A stretch of DNA of 19,489 bases, taken from NCBI GenBank assembly GCA_003224135.1, contig QHYO01000004.1, positions 1 to 19,489 of the forward strand. Reading direction: 5' to 3'. The notes below the pieces were generated by a model. It made no database searches, was not told where the DNA came from, and saw only the letters and a program-made list of their open reading frames with translations. Positions 14,736 through 19,489 of the stretch are shown here, one piece after another (positions within the stretch are counted from its first letter, which is position 1; every line of letters starts with the position of its first letter). The DNA comes from Acidobacteriota bacterium. Lineage in GTDB: Bacteria > Acidobacteriota > Terriglobia > Acidiferrales > UBA7541. Position numbers and translations under genes: made by a program.

Positions 14736-15434
14736 TTGATCACTGAACTCGACCGAAGACACTTTCTATCCCGTGGACTTGCCGCCGTTGGCGCAACATG
14801 GACCGCTGCGCATTGGCCCGCGGTTCTCTCGGCGGCGGAGCGCGCTCACAAGGCCGCTGCCTCCCCCGAAGCGCAAAAATTCGAATTCTTCACGCCTGCG
14901 GAAGGCAAGGAAATCGAAGCGCTTGCTTCCTGTATCATTCCGAGCGACGGCACCCCCGGTGCGCGCGAAGCCGGCGTCGTCTATTTCATCGACCGCGCCC
15001 TGGTTACCTTTTCCGTTGAGGACCAGAAAACGTATCGCGAAGGGCTGCCCGAACTCCAGAAGCGTGTCACAGAACTTTTCCCTGGTGTGGCACTGTTTTC
15101 CGCGGCAACGCCCGACCAGCAGGAAGCCGTTCTTGAATCACTCGACGAAGCTGGCGCGAAAGCAGCTCCACAGCGCCCGCAGCGGCTTCGCTATCGGCGC
15201 AGTGCCGCCGCACAACCTCTTTTCGAAGTTCTTCGCGTGCACACCATCGCCGGATTTTTGATCGATCCAGAAGTCGGACGCAAAGGCAATCGCGATGGCC
15301 TCGGCTGGGCGGTGATCGGTCGCGAGCCGGGACACGGCTTCCAGCCGCCTTTCGGCTTTTATGACAAAAATTATCCCGGCTGGCAGGCCGCTCCCGCCGC
15401 TCTCTCCGCAAAAAAGGACGCCGACAAGCAATGA
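14736..15434 (+). CDS. gluconate 2-dehydrogenase subunit 3 family protein, Tat-exported, locally frame-shifted
   Basis: This 232-residue protein starts with TTG. The N-terminus DRRHFLSRGLAAVGATW is a twin-arginine signal (R7-R8) followed by a hydrophobic stretch, so the protein is exported folded. The body matches the small (gamma, subunit 3) protein of membrane-bound gluconate or sugar dehydrogenases, which accompanies the GMC flavoprotein. It ends in a conserved block with IAGFLIDPEVGRKGNRDG, then GREPGHGFQPPFGFYD. Between about 15160 and 15225 the main frame reads an unlikely arginine-rich stretch. The +1 frame there gives SARSGFAIGAVPPHNLF, which looks like the authentic sequence. Two compensating indels would explain this, the second probably one T lost from the TTTT at about 15221-15224. 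It overlaps the GMC gene by 4 bases (ATGA). Confidence 0.8.
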   Translation: MITELDRRHFLSRGLAAVGATWTAAHWPAVLSAAERAHKAAASPEAQKFEFFTPAEGKEIEALASCIIPSDGTPGAREAGVVYFIDRALVTFSVEDQKTYREGLPELQKRVTELFPGVALFSAATPDQQEAVLESLDEAGAKAAPQRPQRLRYRRSAAAQPLFEVLRVHTIAGFLIDPEVGRKGNRDGLGWAVIGREPGHGFQPPFGFYDKNYPGWQAAPAALSAKKDADKQ

Positions 15435-17095
15435 AGATCGATCAGCCCAAGTACAAAACTTCCGATGCCGTGGACTTCGTCATCGTGGGGTCCGGCGCCG
15501 CGGGCGGCGTGCTCGCCAAAGAACTTTCCACCAACGGCTTCAGCGTCGTCGTCCTCGAACAAGGCCCGTACCTTACCGAAGCCGATTTTTCTCACGACGA
15601 AATCAAAGTTCTGCACGAAGACCTGCTCACCAATCATCCCAAACTGCAGCCCAACACCTTTCGAAAAACGCCGCAGGATACTGCCAAGCCGCAGCGCGCT
15701 CTTGTCTATGGCCGCGCCGTCGGCGGCACTAGCAACCATTTCACTGCGAATTTCTGGCGCTTCCATGAAATCGACTTCAAGGAACGCAGCAAAGTCGGGC
15801 CCATCGCCGGTTCCACTTTCAGCGACTGGCCCATCACCTACGCCGACCTCGAGCCCTACTACAGCAAAGTTGAGTGGGAGGTAGGCGTTTCCGGTCTTGC
15901 TGGCGCCAGCCCGTTTGATCCGCCGCGTTCGAAGCCTTATCCCATGCCGCCGCTTCCCGTAAAAGGTTCTGGCGTTATCTTTGAACGTGCCGCGCGCAAG
16001 CTTGGCTGGAATCCGTTTCCCGCGCCCATGGCTATTCTTTCGCAGCCGCGTCCGGGACGCAGTGCCTGCGTCAATTGCGGGTTTTGTCTTGCCTTCGGTT
16101 GTGAAGTCAAAGCCAAATCGAGTTCTCTTGCCAGCATGATTCCGCTCGCCGAACGTTCCGGCAAATGCGAAATTCGCCCCAACAGCTATGTCCACAAAAT
16201 TGAAGTGGACGAACGCGGGCGCGCGACCGGCGCCGTCTACTTCGACGAAAAGAAAAACGTCCATCTGCAAAAGGCGAAAGCCGTCATTCTGTCAGCGAAT
16301 GGCGCGGAAACGCCGCGGCTGCTCCTGCTTTCCGCCTCAAACAAATTTCCGGATGGCCTTGCCAATTCCAGCGGCTACGTCGGCAAGAATCTGATGTTTA
16401 ACACCAGCGCCGTTTCCGTCGGCGTTTTCGACGAACAGCTCAACGACTACAAAGGCTTTGCCGTCAGCCGCATTCTGCACGATTTCTACGAGCTCGACGC
16501 CAACAAGGTTGGCTTCCACGGCGGCGGCGGTCTCGACGCCCGCTTCGACATGACGCCGATCGGATTTGCTCTAGGCGCTTTGCCTGCCGGAACTCCGCGC
16601 TGGGGAAAACAGTTCAAGGCTGCTCTTGCCAACAATTTCACTCGTACTTTTGAAGTGTTCGGCCACGGCACATCGTTGCCCGTGGAAAATAATAGTTTCT
16701 CCGTCGACTCCGATGTGAAAGATGCGTGGGGGCTTCCCGCTCTCCGCCTCACTTACAAAGATCATCCCGATGATCTAAAACTCGCGCACTGGCTTGCGGA
16801 TCGTTCAACGGAACTTCTCGACGCCGCCGGTGCGAAGCAAAAATGGACTTTCCCCATCGACGAGCAGCAGTTCGGCGTCCACCTGCTCGGCACCTGTCGC
16901 ATGGGCAATGATCCCAAGGCTTCCGTTATAAACCCTGATCACCAGACTCACGACGTAAAAAATCTTTTTCTCTGCGATGGCAGCAGCCTCGTGACCTCCG
17001 GCCGTGGGCAACCCACGATGACCATCATGGCCCTGGCCTTCCGCGCCGCCGACCGCATCATGGCCCTGGCCAAGCAAGGCGACCTCACCGCCTAG
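15431..17095 (+). CDS. GMC oxidoreductase (gluconate/sugar dehydrogenase flavoprotein subunit)
   Basis: This 554-residue FAD-dependent GMC family enzyme has the dinucleotide loop VGSGAAGG (G20, G22, G25) and LEQGPYL at the end of the second strand. A family-typical ARAVGGTSNHF-like segment (GRAVGGTSNHF) lies near residue 100. The C-terminal domain carries the catalytic base H484 in GVHLLGTCRMG. The second active-site position, usually His or Asn, reads Q527 in GRGQPTMT. A cysteine cluster C213-x2-C216-x2-C219-x4-C224, followed by KAKSS, is typical of the gluconate-dehydrogenase-like branch and could be a metal or Fe-S site. It likely oxidises a sugar, sugar acid or alcohol in the periplasm and passes electrons to cytochrome or quinone. 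It has no signal of its own, so it is presumably exported with the Tat-signal partner encoded just before it. Confidence 0.88.
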   Translation: MKIDQPKYKTSDAVDFVIVGSGAAGGVLAKELSTNGFSVVVLEQGPYLTEADFSHDEIKVLHEDLLTNHPKLQPNTFRKTPQDTAKPQRALVYGRAVGGTSNHFTANFWRFHEIDFKERSKVGPIAGSTFSDWPITYADLEPYYSKVEWEVGVSGLAGASPFDPPRSKPYPMPPLPVKGSGVIFERAARKLGWNPFPAPMAILSQPRPGRSACVNCGFCLAFGCEVKAKSSSLASMIPLAERSGKCEIRPNSYVHKIEVDERGRATGAVYFDEKKNVHLQKAKAVILSANGAETPRLLLLSASNKFPDGLANSSGYVGKNLMFNTSAVSVGVFDEQLNDYKGFAVSRILHDFYELDANKVGFHGGGGLDARFDMTPIGFALGALPAGTPRWGKQFKAALANNFTRTFEVFGHGTSLPVENNSFSVDSDVKDAWGLPALRLTYKDHPDDLKLAHWLADRSTELLDAAGAKQKWTFPIDEQQFGVHLLGTCRMGNDPKASVINPDHQTHDVKNLFLCDGSSLVTSGRGQPTMTIMALAFRAADRIMALAKQGDLTA

Positions 17096-17304
17096 TTGGT
17101 GCATCTAGGGAGCCTACAACGCCCCGATCATCCGTCGGGCCGCGATTATACTTGTGCCGAGCTTTTTGGGATCGTGCCCTCTTCTCCTGTGTCTCTTGAC
17201 GTGGTGCCGGGCTTTAGCACGGCTCCGACTTGCAATAAGATGAGTCGAAGATTGCTTGCTGTGCTAAACCTTGCACAAAACTCCAGAGAGGACGCCCGAG
17301 GTAC

Positions 17305-17949
17305 ATGCCATCACAGGCCTTGGCATACGCCACGAAAGAACTATCGAAAACGACCTGGCCGGATTTTGAGAAACTTTTCTCTCAAAAAAATGGCTGGGAC
17401 CATTGTCAGTGCATGCACTTTCACCGGCCGTGCTCACTGCCAAGAGACCAATGGTTGCATTTGCGCGCTGAGCGTGCCCTGCGGAATCGCCGGGAAAAAA
17501 GACAGCTCGTCGAGAAGGGACGCGCGCACGGAATCCTCGTCTACGCGAACAGTGAGCCCATCGGCTGGTGTCAATACGGTCCGGGGGAAGAGCTTCCTCG
17601 CATCGACAAAAGCCGCAACTACCAGGCCCTCGCGTCCCGTGGCGCCTCTGTTCGTCTTTGGAGAATCACCTGCTTCGTCGTCGATAGAAAACATCGCAAA
17701 CGCGGCGTTGCCACGGCTGCCTTGCGAGCCGCTCTTGAATCAATCAGAAAAAAGGGAGGCGGCGTCGTCGAAGCTTATCCCCTCATCGACTGGGAAGGCC
17801 TCCGCCGCTCCGAATTGCGTCGCCGCGGCCACGCTCCGTCCTTCGGAAATATGTCTACGCACGGAACTGTCTCCATGTTCGAAAAGCACGGTTTCGAGAT
17901 CGTAGCCCCTTTTGGCGGCACGAACGTCTTGGTGCGAAGAATCGTCTGA
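17305..17949 (+). CDS. GNAT family N-acetyltransferase with N-terminal Cys motif
   Basis: This 214-residue protein has the acetyl-CoA motif A as ITCFVVDRKHRKRGVATAALRAAL (about 121-144), with R131xxG134xA136 as the pyrophosphate loop. An N-terminal WDHCQCMHFHRPC segment (31-43) resembles the G-x-CWCM block of a GNAT subgroup common in soil bacteria. Substrate is unknown. The start is the ATG at 17305, preceded by AGAGAGGA (17286-17292) at a workable distance. A 209-base gap separates it from the GMC gene and holds a short hairpin (CCCGA 17123-17127 with TCGGG 17135-17139). It therefore seems a single-gene unit unrelated to its neighbours. Likely roles include modification of a small amine or an antibiotic, but nothing in the sequence decides. 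Confidence 0.8.
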   Translation: MPSQALAYATKELSKTTWPDFEKLFSQKNGWDHCQCMHFHRPCSLPRDQWLHLRAERALRNRREKRQLVEKGRAHGILVYANSEPIGWCQYGPGEELPRIDKSRNYQALASRGASVRLWRITCFVVDRKHRKRGVATAALRAALESIRKKGGGVVEAYPLIDWEGLRRSELRRRGHAPSFGNMSTHGTVSMFEKHGFEIVAPFGGTNVLVRRIV

Positions 17950-18056
17950 ATCCGCTCGATTGTGAACCCTTTCAGAATGAATACTTCCAAGTCCGTATTG
18001 AAACAAACGACTTTAACCATCTTTAGAATCATCAGTCTTCAAAAAGCACGTGGGAG

Positions 18057-18083
18057 GGCGCCGAGGGCGCTCGCGCCGATTTT
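18057..18083 (+). terminator. possible rho-independent terminator after the GNAT gene
   Basis: GGCGC (18057-18061) can pair with GCGCC (18073-18077), or GGCG (18066-18069) with CGCC (18074-18077) over a CTCG loop. ATTTT (18079-18083) follows. The T-run is short and the hairpin lies 108 bases after the stop codon, so the call is weak. Confidence 0.35.
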
Positions 18084-18093
18084 CCGCATCCTT

Positions 18094-18102
18094 TGCTACA
18101 CT
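18094..18102 (+). promoter_or_regulatory. extended -10 promoter element for the cytochrome gene
   Basis: TGCTACACT is a TG-extended -10 box (TACACT at 18097-18102), 27 bases before the ATG at 18130. The sequence 17 bases upstream is the GC hairpin and contains no -35, as is tolerated by extended -10 promoters. This supports separate transcription of the cytochrome gene. Confidence 0.4.
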
Positions 18103-18129
18103 CTTCGCTTCTGTATTCACGAGGGATCA

Positions 18130-19278
18130 ATGAATCAGACCGGTTGCAAGTCGGTGTTTGTCACGTCCGCTCTCTTGATTGCATTTGTCACCGCGCTTCT
18201 CGGCGCGCACGCGCAAAATCCACAGCAGGCCGCGCCCCCCTCTGGCGCTCCCACCTCTGCCGCTCCAAAGACCGCGTCGCAGCAATTCAAGAATATGCAA
18301 ATCCTCAAGGACGTTCCGGCCGATCAAGTCATTCCCGCCATGCAATTCATCACCGCTTCTCTCGGTGTTGATTGCGAATACTGCCATGTCGAAAACGCCT
18401 TCGATAAGGACGACAAAAAGCCCAAAGTCACCGCGCGAAAAATGATGGAAATGATGATCACCATCAACCAGGAAAATTTCGAAGGCCACCGCGATGTGAC
18501 CTGCTACACCTGCCACCAGGGCAGCGCGAAGCCAGTGAGCATTCCCGTCATCTCTGCTAAGGAAGAGTCATCTGAAATGATGGAAGGCGGTTCGATCGCT
18601 GCGTCCGGCAATCCCGCGCCGGAATCGCTGCTGGACAAATATCTCGCAGCGGTTGGCGGAGCGGATGCGCTGAAAGAAGTTACCAGCCGCGTCGCCAAAG
18701 GAACTGTCACTGCATTCGGCGATCAGCACATGCCCGTCGAACTTTTTGCCAAGGCGCCGGACAAGCGCGTTTCCGTGATGCGCATGAAAGAAGGCGAGAG
18801 CGTCACGGCTTACAACGGAAAAGTAGGCTGGCTCAGTGTTCCCGGCCGCGTCCACATGATGAACTCGCAGGAATCCTTCGGCGCCAGAATGGACGCGGAC
18901 CTCACGTTCGCGGCAAACGTGAAATCGCTTTACGCAAAATGGGAAACGCTGCCGGGAGAGAAGATCGACGGCCACGATACCTGGCTCGTCGTGGGCCACC
19001 AAGAAGGCAGCCCGCCGCTGGAGCTTTATTTCGATCAGAAATCCAACTTGCTCCTGCGCCTGACCCGCTACATCGATTCACCGCTTGGCTACAATCCCAC
19101 GCAGATTGATTACGCGGACTATCGCGCGGTCGACGGCGTGAAGACTCCCTACCGGTGGACCGTCGCGCGGCCCACCAATCGCTTCACGATCCAGCTCGAA
19201 CAGCTCCAGCAAAACGTTCCCGTGGACGATGCGAAGTTCGTTCCGCCTCCACTACCACCGCCGCCCCCGGCGCATTAG
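18130..19278 (+). CDS. secreted diheme c-type cytochrome, photosynthetic-reaction-centre cytochrome-like
   Basis: This 382-residue protein begins with a signal peptide (hydrophobic about 9-24, likely cleavage after GAHA at 28) and a Pro/Ala/Gln-rich linker. The heme domain (about 50-140) has two CXXCH motifs, CEYCH (82-86) and CYTCH (125-129), with FKNMQILKDVPADQ before the first and a methionine-rich helix RKMMEMM (103-109) between them as possible axial ligands. This arrangement is that of the CytoC_RC family frequent in Acidobacteriota, with two hemes rather than the four of true reaction-centre subunits. A second domain (about 163-370, beginning LLDKYLAAVGGADAL) resembles lipid/outer-membrane-sorting-like beta folds, and the tail is poly-proline. 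The frame is open from 17962. I chose 18130 for the signal peptide and GAGGG at 18121-18125. It probably carries electrons in the periplasm, possibly from the upstream GMC dehydrogenase (inference). Confidence 0.85.
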   Translation: MNQTGCKSVFVTSALLIAFVTALLGAHAQNPQQAAPPSGAPTSAAPKTASQQFKNMQILKDVPADQVIPAMQFITASLGVDCEYCHVENAFDKDDKKPKVTARKMMEMMITINQENFEGHRDVTCYTCHQGSAKPVSIPVISAKEESSEMMEGGSIAASGNPAPESLLDKYLAAVGGADALKEVTSRVAKGTVTAFGDQHMPVELFAKAPDKRVSVMRMKEGESVTAYNGKVGWLSVPGRVHMMNSQESFGARMDADLTFAANVKSLYAKWETLPGEKIDGHDTWLVVGHQEGSPPLELYFDQKSNLLLRLTRYIDSPLGYNPTQIDYADYRAVDGVKTPYRWTVARPTNRFTIQLEQLQQNVPVDDAKFVPPPLPPPPPAH

Positions 19279-19489
19279 CGATTGACTCGAAGGTATGTAA
19301 TGCGCAAGCCAAGAAGTAGCCTGGTGGCCTCGTAAGACCGACGATGTTCCCGTGAACGCCGCTTTGCTCGTTATTTATCTTAGCCAATTAGGCACCGAAA
19401 CTCTTTTTTCCCTTCGCTGGGGTTTTCCCTGTTCTGTTACCTTCTGTTGACTATACCAACAACTAAACGCAAGCAAGATAACAGGAATC

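Noticed and set aside
17147..17152. TATACT as a promoter for the GNAT gene
   Set aside because: No -35 at the right distance, and over 150 bases from the start codon.
17096..17905. Alternative plus-strand frame overlapping the GNAT gene
   Set aside because: Low-complexity Ser/Arg-rich translation without motifs; the GNAT frame has the acetyl-CoA signature.
17962..18129. Upstream extension of the cytochrome gene
   Set aside because: The signal peptide and ribosome site place the start at 18130. The extension covers the hairpin and the promoter-like element.
19279..19489. Possible gene or RNA in the last 211 bases
   Set aside because: More AT-rich than the rest, with CTGTT repeats, but no credible frame, tRNA fold or terminator was visible.

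Overview
The window looks like a chromosomal segment from a moderately GC-rich bacterium, most likely an Acidobacteriota member. That assignment rests on a photosynthetic-reaction-centre-like diheme cytochrome c without any photosynthesis gene, a Tat-exported gluconate-2-dehydrogenase subunit 3 / GMC oxidoreductase pair, and a CWCM-type GNAT protein. It is an inference from family distribution. I see no tRNA, rRNA, CRISPR array, insertion sequence or phage gene.

Layout. Positions 1-249 hold the end of an unidentified membrane protein. From about 421 to 13922 a long run of plus-strand genes, often overlapping or separated by a few bases, is dominated by acyl-chain and phospholipid functions. 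These are a fatty acyl reductase with a degenerate HAD domain, a second thioester-reductase-like SDR (frameshifted), a polysaccharide-pyruvyl-transferase-family protein, a fatty acid:CoA/ACP ligase, an enoyl-CoA hydratase, an acyl carrier protein, a second ligase (broken twice), a diacylglycerol-kinase-family lipid kinase and a PlsC acyltransferase. A convergent CDP-alcohol phosphatidyltransferase (14529-13912) overlaps the end of plsC. Between the hydratase and the ACP sits a three-gene module: a catalytically dead HtrA-like protein, an intact HtrA-like protease, and a LuxR-type regulator whose receiver lacks its phosphorylation residues.

From 14736 the theme changes to periplasmic oxidation and respiration: a Tat-exported small subunit and a GMC flavoprotein in one operon, a stand-alone GNAT acetyltransferase, and a secreted diheme cytochrome c.

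How the genes could work together (inference): free fatty acids are activated by the ligases, loaded on the small ACP or CoA, and reduced to aldehyde or alcohol by the two reductases. PlsC, the lipid kinase and the CDP-alcohol transferase supply acylation, phosphorylation and head-group chemistry. There is no ketosynthase, so the cluster should modify ready-made chains. The set resembles a split, single-function-gene version of a bacterial fatty-alcohol or ether-lipid pathway, with a possibly pyruvylated or sugar-bearing head group.

Three genes carry frame disruptions (near 3538, near 11645 and 12115, and two between about 15160 and 15225). These may be assembly errors or real decay, and the reads should be inspected before the gene models are trusted.
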